NCBI RefSeq assembly: GCF_009769165.1
Contig: NZ_CP043476.1
Coordinates: forward strand, 1,178,001 to 1,242,000
DNA from: Xanthomonas hyacinthi
GTDB taxonomy: Bacteria > Pseudomonadota > Gammaproteobacteria > Xanthomonadales > Xanthomonadaceae
Reading direction: 5' to 3'
DNA length: 64,000 nt
Below, one piece after another: positions 19,142 through 28,168 of the stretch. The translations under genes and the position numbers were made by a program. Within the stretch, counting starts at the first letter, position 1; each line of letters opens with the position of its first letter. The notes below the pieces were generated by a model, which was given only the letters and a program-made list of their open reading frames with translations, did not search any database and was not told the DNA's origin.

Positions 19142-20062
19142 TCAGCGGCAGTCCGCTCGATGGACGGCTGAGAGTTCGGACAATACGTGCCTCGCCCCCT
19201 CCTGCCAGGAGGGCGGCCGGATTCCGAAATCCCGGCGCAGCTTGCTTGTATCCAGACACGAATACATCGGCCGTCGCGCCAGGGCAGGATAGTCGGCCGT
19301 GGCGATGGCGGCGACCGAGGGCGCCTGCTGGATCAACCCCATGGCCGCAGCCTGGCGGAATATCTCTTCGGCGAACCCATGCCAGGTGGTCTCACCGGCC
19401 GCAGTCATGTGCCAGACCCCGGTTCGCTGTCCGTCATCCGAACCGATGACCTGGGCTGTGAGGTCGGCAATCAGCGCGGCCGCCGTCGGCGTTCCGACCT
19501 GATCGGCCACGACTCTCAACTGACCGCCATTGGCGCCAACGCGCAGCATGGTGCGAAGGAAATTGTTCCCATGCGCGGCGTGCACCCACGCGGTCCGGAA
19601 AATCAGATGGCGGCCTCCGGCCTCACGAATGGCACGTTCACCCGCCAGCTTGCTCGCACCGTAGACGCTCAGTGGCCTAGTCGGCGCATCCTCCAAATAC
19701 GGCCGGCCGCCTTCTCCATCGAAAACATAGTCGGTCGAGTAATGCACGAGCGGAACGCCGTGCGCGGCACACCAGTGCGCGATGACGCCTGGAGCCTCCG
19801 CATTGGCCAAGAATGCAGCCTCTGGTTCCTGTTCTGCACGATCCACAGCGGTATAGGCGGCCGCGTTCACCACCCATGCCGGACGCAAATGCTCAAGCAA
19901 GGCGACGAGGTCCTGTTGCTGCGCGAAATCCGCCCTCGCGCACGTACTGCCATCTGCAAGGCGACCCGTCCGCGTCGTCGCCACGACCGGCCCAAGCGCG
20001 CCGAGCGCGCGGCGCAATTCCTGCCCCACTTGCCCGTTCCCCCCGAATACCAGCACCGTCAT
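19142..20062 (-). CDS. rmlD: dTDP-4-dehydrorhamnose reductase
   Basis: 306 residues. The Rossmann motif is FGGNGQVGQEL, the SDR catalytic pair is Y-x-x-x-K in YGASKLAGE, and YSTDYVFDG is the family's active-site strand. It performs the NADPH-dependent last step giving dTDP-L-rhamnose. It is the last gene of the rmlBACD operon and overlaps rmlC by 4 bases. Confidence 0.95.
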   Translation of the reverse strand: MTVLVFGGNGQVGQELRRALGALGPVVATTRTGRLADGSTCARADFAQQQDLVALLEHLRPAWVVNAAAYTAVDRAEQEPEAAFLANAEAPGVIAHWCAAHGVPLVHYSTDYVFDGEGGRPYLEDAPTRPLSVYGASKLAGERAIREAGGRHLIFRTAWVHAAHGNNFLRTMLRVGANGGQLRVVADQVGTPTAAALIADLTAQVIGSDDGQRTGVWHMTAAGETTWHGFAEEIFRQAAAMGLIQQAPSVAAIATADYPALARRPMYSCLDTSKLRRDFGIRPPSWQEGARHVLSELSAVHRADCR

Positions 20063-20616
20063 GGCGTGTAGTCGGGCAGGCGATCTCGCGGCACATCCCC
20101 GAACAACGGGGCGGCCCGGTCCTTGTCCGACAGCACCGGCTCGCCAATCGGCCAGTCCACGGCAATCAAGTCATCATTCCAGCGGATAGCGGCATCCGCC
20201 TCCTTCAAGTACACATCGGTGCACAAGTAATGGAAGACCGCACGCTCCGACAAAACAGCGAACCCGTGGGCGAAGCCCTCGGGAATCCAGAGCTGGCGGC
20301 GGTTCTCGCCACTCAGCACGGCCGCGGTCCACCGCCCGAAATGGGGAGAACCGCGCCGGATGTCCACGGCCACGTCGTAGACTTCGCCTTCGAGCACGCT
20401 GACGAGCTTGCCCTGCGGGCGGGGCCACTGGTAATGCAGACCGCGCAGCACCCTGCGGGCCGATGAGGAAAAGTTGCTTTGCACAAACCTCGTGGGCAGC
20501 CCCTTCGCAGCGAAGGGCTCGGCATTCCAGGACTCGAAGAAGAACCCGCGCGCGTCGGAGTGGACGACCGGCTCAATGACCAGACATCCCGGCAACGCGG
20601 TCTCGATCACCTTCAA
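20059..20616 (-). CDS. rmlC: dTDP-4-dehydrorhamnose 3,5-epimerase
   Basis: 185 residues, the length of RmlC. The cupin fold motifs are [17 protein letters not shown], with the catalytic histidine and the RGLH-x-Q strand, [12 protein letters not shown], and [15 protein letters not shown]. It epimerises C3 and C5 of dTDP-4-keto-6-deoxyglucose. The start of rmlC overlaps the end of rmlA by 4 bases (ATGA), and its end overlaps rmlD. Confidence 0.96.
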   Translation of the reverse strand: MKVIETALPGCLVIEPVVHSDARGFFFESWNAEPFAAKGLPTRFVQSNFSSSARRVLRGLHYQWPRPQGKLVSVLEGEVYDVAVDIRRGSPHFGRWTAAVLSGENRRQLWIPEGFAHGFAVLSERAVFHYLCTDVYLKEADAAIRWNDDLIAVDWPIGEPVLSDKDRAAPLFGDVPRDRLPDYTP

Positions 20617-21500
20617 AACACCTTACCTCGCCGCGCCAGTTCGTGGAGATATCGACCGTAGGCATTCTTGGACAATGGCGCCGCGAGCCGCTCGAGGTCT
20701 TCGCGACCGATCCAGCCGTTGCCAAAGGCGATCTCTTCCGGGCAGCACACTTGCAAGCCCTGCCGCGCCTGAATGGTCTCGATGAAATTGGCGGCCTCAT
20801 GCAGCGACTGGTGCGTACCCGTGTCCAGCCAGGCATAACCGCGGCCCAGCGCCTCGAGGTGCAGGGATCCGTCCTCCAGGTAACAGCGGTTGAGGTCCGT
20901 GATCTCCAGCTCGCCGCGGGGAGAAGGCTTCAGAACCGCGGCGTAGTCCACGGCGCGGCCGTCGTAGAAATAAAGCCCCGTGACCGCATAGTTGGAGCGC
21001 GGCCGAGCCGGCTTCTCTTCGATATCGATGACCTTGCCACCGGCGTCGAACTCGGCCACGCCATAGCGCTCGGGATCGTTCACCCAGTATCCGAAGACAG
21101 TGGCCCCATGCCTGCGCTCATCGGCACGGCGCAAGGTCTCGGTCAGGCCGTGGCCGTGGAAGATGTTGTCGCCTAGAACCAGGCAGCTCGGCTGCCCGCC
21201 CACGAAGTCGCGGCCGATCAGGTAGGCCTGCGCCAAGCCGTCCGGATTCTGCTGGACCGCGTACCGGATGTTCATGCCCCACTGCGCGCCATCGCCCAGA
21301 AGGTTCTGGAACAACGCCTGCTCGTGCGGGGTATTGATGATCAGCACATCGCGAATGCCCGCCAGCATCAACACGCTGAGCGGGTAGTAGATCATTGGCT
21401 TGTCGTACACCGGCAGCAGCTGCTTGCTGATGCCTTGGGTGATCGGATACAGCCGGGTTCCGGAACCTCCGGCGAGAATAATGCCCTTGCGCTTGCTCAT
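20613..21500 (-). CDS. rmlA: Glucose-1-phosphate thymidylyltransferase
   Basis: 295 residues. The start giving [19 protein letters not shown] was chosen: the nucleotide-binding loop sits at residues 9-16 as in all RmlA, while the upstream 72 open codons lack family sequence. Other motifs are [16 protein letters not shown] and the pyrophosphorylase signature [10 protein letters not shown]. It makes dTDP-glucose from glucose-1-P (supplied by XanA) and dTTP, and dTDP-rhamnose should inhibit it allosterically. Confidence 0.96.
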   Translation of the reverse strand: MSKRKGIILAGGSGTRLYPITQGISKQLLPVYDKPMIYYPLSVLMLAGIRDVLIINTPHEQALFQNLLGDGAQWGMNIRYAVQQNPDGLAQAYLIGRDFVGGQPSCLVLGDNIFHGHGLTETLRRADERRHGATVFGYWVNDPERYGVAEFDAGGKVIDIEEKPARPRSNYAVTGLYFYDGRAVDYAAVLKPSPRGELEITDLNRCYLEDGSLHLEALGRGYAWLDTGTHQSLHEAANFIETIQARQGLQVCCPEEIAFGNGWIGREDLERLAAPLSKNAYGRYLHELARRGKVF

Positions 21501-21516
21501 GTCGCTCGCTCCGTGA

Positions 21517-22572
21517 TCAGGCCATCGTACCGATGCGCTCAAGGCGATAGCTGCCATCGAGCACGCCGCGCACCCAGGCCTGGTTGTCCAGGTACCAATC
21601 CACGGTAAATGCGATGCCCTGCTCGAAGGTACGCTTCGGCTCCCAACCGAGCTCGCTCTTGATCTTGGAAGCGTCGATCGCGTAACGGCGATCGTGGCCA
21701 GGACGGTCGGCGACATGGGTTATCTGGCTGGACCGCGGTCGGCCGTCCTGGCGGGGATGGCGTTCATCGAGCAGCGCGCAGATGGTGCGCACCACTTCGA
21801 TGTTCTGACGCTCGGCATTTCCGCCGATATTGTAGGTTTCGCCCGAGCGGCCCTTCGCCAGCACGGTACGGATGGCCTGGCAGTGGTCGCTAACGAACAG
21901 CCAGTCGCGCACCTGCTTGCCATCGCCGTAAACGGGCAGCGGCTCGCCAGAGAGCGCCTTCGCGATGACGAGGGGAATGAGCTTTTCGGGGAAGTGGTAT
22001 GGGCCGTAATTATTGGAGCAATTGGTGGTCAGCACGGGCAGCCCATAGGTGTGATGAAAGGCGCGCACCAGATGGTCCGACGCCGCCTTGGACGCGGAGT
22101 ACGGCGAATTCGGTGCATAGGCTGTGGTCTCGGTGAATTTGCCGGTTTCACCCAGGGCGCCGTAGACCTCGTCGGTTGAAACATGCAGGAAACGGAAGGT
22201 GTCGCGCTTCTCAGCAGGCAGCGCCTTCCAATAGTCGCGAACAGCCTCGAGCAGGCCCAAGGTACCGACCACGTTGGTCTGGATGAAGGCGCCGGGCCCG
22301 TCGATGGAGCGGTCGACGTGGCTCTCTGCGGCGAAGTTCAGCACGGCATCGGGCCGGTGCTCGGCAAGCAAACGCCCCACCGAGGCGCGATCCCCGATGT
22401 CCCCCTGGACAAAGATGTGATCCGGGTTGTCCTGCAACGCTGCCAAGGTATTGAGGTTGCCGGCATAGGTCAGCGCATCGAGATTGACCACACGGACACC
22501 CTGGGCCACAGCCTCAAGGACAAAGTTGCCACCGATGAAGCCGGCTCCGCCGGTTACCAGCCAAGTTGCCAC
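21517..22572 (-). CDS. rmlB: dTDP-glucose 4,6-dehydratase
   Basis: 351 residues, the standard length. Motifs are [15 protein letters not shown] (NAD-binding), VSTDEVYG with the catalytic Asp-Glu pair, and [15 protein letters not shown] with the catalytic Tyr and Lys. It converts dTDP-glucose to dTDP-4-keto-6-deoxyglucose. It is the first gene of the rmlBACD operon, divergent from etfB across 233 bases that must hold both promoters. Confidence 0.97.
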   Translation of the reverse strand: MATWLVTGGAGFIGGNFVLEAVAQGVRVVNLDALTYAGNLNTLAALQDNPDHIFVQGDIGDRASVGRLLAEHRPDAVLNFAAESHVDRSIDGPGAFIQTNVVGTLGLLEAVRDYWKALPAEKRDTFRFLHVSTDEVYGALGETGKFTETTAYAPNSPYSASKAASDHLVRAFHHTYGLPVLTTNCSNNYGPYHFPEKLIPLVIAKALSGEPLPVYGDGKQVRDWLFVSDHCQAIRTVLAKGRSGETYNIGGNAERQNIEVVRTICALLDERHPRQDGRPRSSQITHVADRPGHDRRYAIDASKIKSELGWEPKRTFEQGIAFTVDWYLDNQAWVRGVLDGSYRLERIGTMA

Positions 22573-22805
22573 TGACGTCTCCTGAATAAGTTTTCACGTG
22601 CACAGCGCGGTCTATGGTCTACAAGCATAGCGGGTATCGCCCGCCAGCCAAATGCATCTATTCAGCCGCGGTGACAGATTGCTCCGTGGCTGCCGCAGAA
22701 ACCATACGCAATCGCACGAATATGCAAGCCGGGTTAGAATTGCCCCCCTCCCCGGCAGGCTCAGCTGCGACCGGGCCATTCCGCATTCTGAAGGACCATT
22801 CCTCG

Positions 22806-23552
22806 ATGAAGATCCTCGTCGCCTACAAGCGAGTGGTGGACTACAACGTCCGCATCCAGGTCAAGCCGGACGGCTCCGGCGTGGTGACCGACGGCGTCAA
22901 ACTATCGCCCAATCCTTTCGATGAGATCGCGCTGGAGGAGGCGCTGCGCCTGCGCGACAAGGGCATCGTCAGCGAGGTCGTGGTCGTCACGATCGCACCC
23001 GCAGACGCCCAGGCGCATCTGCGCAACGGGCTGGCGATGGGCGCCAACCGTGCCATCCACGTGGTCACCGACGTCGCCATCCAGCCCTTGACCGCGGCCC
23101 GCACCCTGCTGAAGCTGGTGGAGAAGGAGCAACCCGACCTAGTGATCCTCGGCAAGCAGGCCATCGATGACGATGCGAACCAGACCGGGCAGATGCTGGC
23201 GACCTTGTGGGGCCGCCCCCAGGCTACCTTCGCCGGCAAGTTGGAGATCGCCGATGGGAAGGCAACCGTGACTCGCGAGGTGGATGCGGGACTGGAGACC
23301 CTGGAAGTCGAGCTACCGGCCGTGGTCACCACCGATCTGCGCCTGAACGAGCCGCGTTTCATCAAGTTGCCCGACATCATGAAAGCCAAGTCCAAGCCAC
23401 TGCAGAGCGTGCCGTTCGCCGATCTCGGCGTCGACGCACACGACAGCCTGCAGACTACCCACTACGCATCGCCGGCGAAACGCAGCCGCGGCGTGATGGT
23501 CAAGGACGCCGCCGAACTGGTCGCAGCCCTGAAGCAAAAGGGACTGCTGTAA
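22806..23552 (+). CDS. etfB: Electron transfer flavoprotein beta subunit
   Basis: 248 residues. The start giving MKILVAYKRVVDYNVRIQ matches the conserved N-terminus (K-x-x-V-A-x-K-R-V-x-D). The beta-subunit signature VDLRLNEPRYAS-like appears as TTDLRLNEPRFIKLPDIMKAK, and the AMP-binding region is QAIDDDANQTGQ. It forms the soluble flavoprotein with EtfA, carrying electrons from acyl-CoA dehydrogenases to the ETF-QO at 9.3-10.9 kb. A 107-base gap separates it from etfA. Confidence 0.96.
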   Translation: MKILVAYKRVVDYNVRIQVKPDGSGVVTDGVKLSPNPFDEIALEEALRLRDKGIVSEVVVVTIAPADAQAHLRNGLAMGANRAIHVVTDVAIQPLTAARTLLKLVEKEQPDLVILGKQAIDDDANQTGQMLATLWGRPQATFAGKLEIADGKATVTREVDAGLETLEVELPAVVTTDLRLNEPRFIKLPDIMKAKSKPLQSVPFADLGVDAHDSLQTTHYASPAKRSRGVMVKDAAELVAALKQKGLL

Positions 23553-23659
23553 GCCAACTCGCCCGCCCCATTCAGGGAAGCGGGCGAGGCCTGAGGCTTT
23601 CCATTGAAGTCACCGAGTTCCCGCTGCGCGGGGATAGACAAATCCAGGAATCTCCCATC

Positions 23660-24610
23660 ATGTCCACTGTTCTCGTCATTGCCGAGCACCTCAACGGCCA
23701 GCTCAATGCGGCCACCACCAAGGCAGTCGGCGCTGCGCAGGCATTGTCGCCACAGACCATCGACATCGTCGTGTTAGCTGCCGATCCGGCGTCGGTCGCA
23801 GCCCAGGCTGCGCAGATCGACGGCATCGCACGGGTGCTTACGGTCGCCAACCCGGCCAATGCCCAGGCACTCGCTCAGGTACTCGGCCCCCAGATTGCAG
23901 CACTGACCCGAACCAACGGCTACAGCCATGTGTTCGGCCCCTCGACCACATTCGGCAAGGATCTGATGCCGGTGGTTGCTGCACTGCTCGGCGTCAACCA
24001 GGTCTCGGATCTGATGGCCGTCGAGGACAGCCACACCTTCAAACGGCCCATCTACGCCGGCAATGCGATCATCACCGTGAAAGCACCGACAGATCAGGTG
24101 GTCGTCGCGACCGTGCGCAGCGCCTCATGGCCGGAGGCTGCGAAGAGCGGCGGCAGTGCGGCAATCGAGGCTGCGAGCATCGATGTCAACCTACCAACAC
24201 ATACCCGCTTCATTGGTCTGGCCGCTGGCCGGAACGACCGTCCCGACCTGCAGAGCGCCAAGCGCGTAGTGTCAGGGGGCCGCGGCGTCGGCTCGCAGGA
24301 GAACTTCCAGATCATCTACAAGCTGGCCGACAAGCTAGGCGCTGCGGTCGGCGCCTCGCGCGCCGCGGTCGACGCCGGATACGTGCCGAATGAACTCCAG
24401 GTCGGCCAGACCGGCAAGATCATCGCACCCGAGTTGTACGTGGCCATCGGCATCAGCGGTGCGATCCAGCACCTGACTGGCATCAAGGACGCCGGCACGA
24501 TCGTGGCCATCAACAAGGACGCAGACGCACCCATCTTCGAAATCGCAGACATCGGCCTGGTCGGAGACCTTTTCACGATCCTGCCGGAGCTTGAGAAGGA
24601 AGCAGGCTAG
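23660..24610 (+). CDS. etfA: Electron transfer flavoprotein alpha subunit
   Basis: 316 residues. The C-terminal FAD-binding domain (from about residue 190) shows the conserved [44 protein letters not shown] (VGASRAxVD), and [24 protein letters not shown] motifs. The N-terminal part is the adenine-nucleotide-hydrolase-like fold. It forms a heterodimer with EtfB. In Xanthomonas this gene marks the left border of the LPS O-antigen locus. Confidence 0.96.
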   Translation: MSTVLVIAEHLNGQLNAATTKAVGAAQALSPQTIDIVVLAADPASVAAQAAQIDGIARVLTVANPANAQALAQVLGPQIAALTRTNGYSHVFGPSTTFGKDLMPVVAALLGVNQVSDLMAVEDSHTFKRPIYAGNAIITVKAPTDQVVVATVRSASWPEAAKSGGSAAIEAASIDVNLPTHTRFIGLAAGRNDRPDLQSAKRVVSGGRGVGSQENFQIIYKLADKLGAAVGASRAAVDAGYVPNELQVGQTGKIIAPELYVAIGISGAIQHLTGIKDAGTIVAINKDADAPIFEIADIGLVGDLFTILPELEKEAG

Positions 24611-24776
24611 GACGTGCCCGCGCTGCCAGAGGGAGGATTCCCTCCACGGGCAATCACCGCAGCTGCATTTGCCATAAACTTGCGTACTCTATTCAATCTC
24701 GCATCTGGCATGGGTGACGTGCACTGAGATGCAGCGCCATGCCCGCGCCCCCCGCTCCAGAGGACCCAGCCAGCCT

Positions 24777-25478
24777 ATGATCGTCGGCAGAGGACTGCTC
24801 GCATCAGCTTTCGATGCCCATGCCATCGAGGCATTGGAAACCACGCTGTTCGCGTCAGGCGTTTCGAATTCCAACGAGACCGACCCTTCCGCGTATGCGC
24901 GCGAACAGGCGCTGCTGGAGGAACACCTGGCCGCAGCAACCGGTATGTTCGTCTATTTCAGCACCTGCAGCATCGAAGACCCCGACCGCGGCAATGGGCA
25001 CTATGGACGCCACAAGGTGCGCATGGAGCAGAAGGTCATCGAACGCGGTGGCGACTACCTGGTCCTACGTTTGCCACAAGTTGTGGGACTCACGGGCAAC
25101 CCGCACACCCTAACCAATTTCCTTGCCAACCGCTTGCGCAGTGGCGAACCAATTCCCATGTGGTCGGGCGCCGTCCGCTGCCTGATCGATGTTGAGCACG
25201 TCGCGGCGATCACCATGTCCCTCCTCAGAAGCAGTGGGCTCCGGCAAGTGCTGGCGACGCTTGCCCCGCCGGAAGTGATCACGATGCCCGAGCTGGTGGA
25301 TGCGATGGAGTCCATCATGGGCCTGACCGCACGGCGCGAGATCGTCGAACGCAAGGGTGGTGCGCGGCCCGACGCCGCTCTGATGGTCAAGATGGCCCCA
25401 ACGCTTGGCATCGACGTGAGTCCAGGTTACACCTGGCGCCTTCTACAGAAATATTATGGCCACCACGATGTCCGCTGA
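24777..25478 (+). CDS. Short NAD(P)-dependent epimerase/dehydratase-like (SDR) protein, LPS locus
   Basis: 233 residues. The ATG at 24,777 places the dinucleotide motif at the very N-terminus (IVGRGLLASAF, a G-x-G-x-x-x-x-x pattern); a GTG 63 bases upstream is a possible longer start. The extended-SDR catalytic residues are seen as S62/S65 (FSTCS), Y76 and K80 (YGRHK). Later the LRLPQVVG segment and VEHVAAI match the family. It is about 70 residues shorter than typical sugar-nucleotide epimerases because the first beta-alpha segment is compressed. It overlaps the following GT2 gene by 23 bases, and its base composition is closer to 60% than 68% GC. The substrate is unknown; it probably acts with the FAD enzyme downstream. 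Confidence 0.75.
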   Translation: MIVGRGLLASAFDAHAIEALETTLFASGVSNSNETDPSAYAREQALLEEHLAAATGMFVYFSTCSIEDPDRGNGHYGRHKVRMEQKVIERGGDYLVLRLPQVVGLTGNPHTLTNFLANRLRSGEPIPMWSGAVRCLIDVEHVAAITMSLLRSSGLRQVLATLAPPEVITMPELVDAMESIMGLTARREIVERKGGARPDAALMVKMAPTLGIDVSPGYTWRLLQKYYGHHDVR

Positions 25479-26433
25479 TACCTGCGTGCTGTCCGTCGTC
25501 ATTCCGGTCTATCGGAGCGAATCCATCCTGCCGACGCTCGCAGAAAAGCTTGGCCAGACGCTGCCTGCGATGTTTGGCGATTCGTTCGAGGTCATCTTGG
25601 TCAACGACTGCAGTCCCGACCGTTCGCGGGAAGTGCTCCTCGAGCTGGCGCGCGCGCGCAGTTGGTGGAAGGTGGTCAATCTGCGAAAGAACGCCGGCCA
25701 GCACAACGCCATCATGGCCGGCTTGCGCGTAGCGCGTGGACGGCAGATCGTGACCATGGACGACGACCTGCAGCACAATCCGGAAGATATCCCCCAACTG
25801 CTGGCGGCCCTCGCCGAGGGCTACGATGTCTGTTACGCGAGCTTCCACGCCAAACAACATGCGCTGTGGAAGAAAGCTGGAAGCGCGTTCAACGACCGCA
25901 TGGCCGTCTACCTGCTTGGCAAGGCCCCCGGGCTGTATCTGTCCCCGTTCCGCGCAATGGTATCGGGCATTCGCGACGAGCTCATCAAGTTCACAGGGCC
26001 CAACGTCTATCTGGACGGGCTGATCCTGGCAAACACGGCGAGCATCACCAGCATCAAGATCGACCACCACGCACGCGCCGACGGCCAGTCTGGCTATAGC
26101 CTGCGCAAATCGGTCTCGCTGTGGCTGAAGATGGCCACGAGCTTTTCGGTATTTCCGCTGCGCCTGGCGTCGCTGACCGGGATCGCGGTGTCCATGCTGG
26201 GCTTCCTGTTGGCGCTCCTGTTCATCATCCAGCGCTTCATCTTCAACGCCATGCCGGTCGGCTGGGCTTCCTTGATGGTCTGCACGCTCATCGTCGGCGG
26301 CATCCAGCTGCTGGCGCTCGGCGTGATCGGCGAGTATCTCGGCCGTGCCTTGCGCCATGTCAATGCCACGCCACAGGTGGTGATCGAATCAACCGCCAAC
26401 ATCCCGTCCCCCGGCGAATCGACTACACCATGA
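25456..26433 (+). CDS. GtrB-like family 2 glycosyltransferase (polyprenyl-phosphate type)
   Basis: 325 residues; MSADTC at residue 5 is an alternative start. The GT2 domain (1-220) begins LSVVIPVYRSES, has the nucleotide acid VNDCSPDRS and the metal-binding MDDDLQHNPED motif (a D-x-D variant). The C-terminal 100 residues hold two membrane segments, as in GtrB, ArnC and DPMS-type enzymes that load a sugar onto undecaprenyl phosphate. It directly precedes a GtrA-type flippase (ATGA overlap), which supports the polyprenyl-phosphate-sugar role. The sugar donor cannot be read from the sequence. Confidence 0.88.
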   Translation: MATTMSADTCVLSVVIPVYRSESILPTLAEKLGQTLPAMFGDSFEVILVNDCSPDRSREVLLELARARSWWKVVNLRKNAGQHNAIMAGLRVARGRQIVTMDDDLQHNPEDIPQLLAALAEGYDVCYASFHAKQHALWKKAGSAFNDRMAVYLLGKAPGLYLSPFRAMVSGIRDELIKFTGPNVYLDGLILANTASITSIKIDHHARADGQSGYSLRKSVSLWLKMATSFSVFPLRLASLTGIAVSMLGFLLALLFIIQRFIFNAMPVGWASLMVCTLIVGGIQLLALGVIGEYLGRALRHVNATPQVVIESTANIPSPGESTTP

Positions 26434-26852
26434 AACCATTCCGCGCGGCGCTGGAAGATCCACGCATCCGGCAATTCCTGCTTTACGCGATCTGCGGCGG
26501 CACCGGCGTGTGCCTGGACCTGTGTCTCTATACCGTGCTCATCTGGCTGGACACCAACTACCAGATCGCGAACGCAGCAGGCTATATCGCCGGCACCCTG
26601 GCCAGCTTCACCCTCAATCGCCACTTCACCTTCCAGACATACGACCGCACCCTGCAGCGGCTTGGCCTCTTCCTCGGGACGGCGCTGATCGGCTACCTCG
26701 TTTCTAGCGCCCTGCTGTGGGTACTGGTCTCTATCCTCGGCTGGGGTCCGCTTTGGGCAAAGCTTGCGACATTGGCTGTGGTCCTAGTTCTTCAATTCTC
26801 TCTCAACCGGGCCATCACGTTCCGGGCACCTACGAGCATCTCAAGCAAATGA
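26430..26852 (+). CDS. GtrA family membrane protein (predicted lipid-linked sugar flippase)
   Basis: 140 residues with four predicted membrane segments: the first at LLYAICGGTGVCLDLCLYTVL, then AAGYIAGTLASFTLNRHFTF with the conserved N-R-x-F/Y-x-F motif, and two more ending QFSLNRAITF. The repeated N-R-x-x-x-F motif marks the GtrA/PST family. Its start overlaps the preceding stop (ATGA), as does its stop with the next start, so the operon is translationally coupled. The family is proposed to flip polyprenyl-phosphate-sugars made by GtrB-type enzymes across the inner membrane. Confidence 0.88.
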   Translation: MKPFRAALEDPRIRQFLLYAICGGTGVCLDLCLYTVLIWLDTNYQIANAAGYIAGTLASFTLNRHFTFQTYDRTLQRLGLFLGTALIGYLVSSALLWVLVSILGWGPLWAKLATLAVVLVLQFSLNRAITFRAPTSISSK

Positions 26853-28168
26853 GCAACCAATTCCATACTGTGATCATCGGTGGCGGTTTCGCCGGCCTGT
26901 CTGTTGCCTATGAACTCGCCAAGCAGGGCCGGAAAGTAGTTGTCGTCGAACGCGACCAGGAACTCGGCGGCCTGGCCGGCGGCTTCAAGGTGGGCGACCA
27001 GGTCCTGGAGAAGTTCTACCACCACTGGTTCAACAACGACGTCGAAATCTTCAAGCTGATCGAGGAACTGGGCGCCAACGACAACATCGTGCTGCGCCCC
27101 ACTCGAACCGGCATGTACTTCGCCGACCAGTTCTTCCGCCTTAGCACGCCGATGGACCTGCTGCGATTCAATGCCCTGCCGTTCATCGATCGCATCCGGC
27201 TCGGCATCGCCGTACTGCGTGCCCGCTCCGTCAAGGATTGGAAGAAGCTGGAGAATCTCAGTGCCAAGGAGTGGCTGCTCGATCTGTGCGGAGAGAACGC
27301 GTACAACGTCGTCTGGGATCCGCTGCTGGTCGGCAAGTTCGGCGACGTCGCGGATGACGTTTCCGCAGTCTGGTTCTGGAAGAAGCTGGTTCTACGCGGC
27401 GGTAGCCGCAGTAGTTCAGGCGATGAAGTGCTCGCATACTACCGAGGCGGCTTCGCGGCCCTGGCCGAGAAGCTGGGCGAAGCGATCGTCCGGCTTGGCG
27501 GAGAAATCAGGCTGGGCACGGGGGCTACCTCGGTGATCGCCCGCAATGGAGTCGCAAGCGGCGTTCGACTCGCGGACGGAGACATCCATGCCGACAACGT
27601 GGTGCTGTCCACGGCTTTCCCGATCTCCGCCGATCTCCTGCAGGGCACGGTCGACGACGCATTTCTCCACTCGCTGCGGCGTATCCGCTACCTGGCCAAT
27701 GTCTGCATGGTGTTGTCGCTTGATCGCAGTCTGTCGGAAACCTATTGGCTGAACGTGAACGACCCTGGCTTTCCATACGTCGGCGTGATTGAGCACACGA
27801 ACTTCGAACCGGCCAGCTCCTACGGTGGCCGCCACATCGTGTATCTCTCCAAGTACCTGCCCACCAGCCATCCCATGTATACGATGACGGACCAGGAACT
27901 CGTTGACTTCTCGCTGCCGCATCTGCAGAAGATGTTCCCGGCCTTCGATCGGAGCTGGATCCAGGACGTACACGTATGGCGGGCCGAATACGCGCAGCCG
28001 ATCGCAGAGAAGCACTACTCCACGTTGGTGCCGGGCCGCGAGACCCCGCTTCGCAACGTGTACCTGACCAGCATGGCCCAGGTCTATCCAGAGGATCGGG
28101 GCACGAACTACGCGGTCCGCGAAGGCAGGAACCTCGCCACGGACATCCTGGCATCGGATTCGCGATAA
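26849..28168 (+). CDS. FAD-dependent oxidoreductase (amine-oxidase/UDP-Gal-mutase-like) of the LPS locus
   Basis: 439 residues. The N-terminal FAD motif is VIIGGGFAGLSVAYELAKQG, followed by VVVVERDQELGGLAGGF, the R-x-x-x-G-G-x-x-G signature of the protoporphyrinogen-oxidase/amine-oxidase fold (COG1232-like). The C-terminus carries the second FAD contact around YPEDRGTNYAVREGRNLA. Similar proteins occur in sugar-polymer loci, where the flavin may oxidise or isomerise a sugar or its lipid-linked form. It is coupled by ATGA overlap to the GtrA gene. Substrate unknown; UDP-galactopyranose mutase is a distant alternative, but its key lid residues are not recognisable. Confidence 0.75.
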   Translation: MSNQFHTVIIGGGFAGLSVAYELAKQGRKVVVVERDQELGGLAGGFKVGDQVLEKFYHHWFNNDVEIFKLIEELGANDNIVLRPTRTGMYFADQFFRLSTPMDLLRFNALPFIDRIRLGIAVLRARSVKDWKKLENLSAKEWLLDLCGENAYNVVWDPLLVGKFGDVADDVSAVWFWKKLVLRGGSRSSSGDEVLAYYRGGFAALAEKLGEAIVRLGGEIRLGTGATSVIARNGVASGVRLADGDIHADNVVLSTAFPISADLLQGTVDDAFLHSLRRIRYLANVCMVLSLDRSLSETYWLNVNDPGFPYVGVIEHTNFEPASSYGGRHIVYLSKYLPTSHPMYTMTDQELVDFSLPHLQKMFPAFDRSWIQDVHVWRAEYAQPIAEKHYSTLVPGRETPLRNVYLTSMAQVYPEDRGTNYAVREGRNLATDILASDSR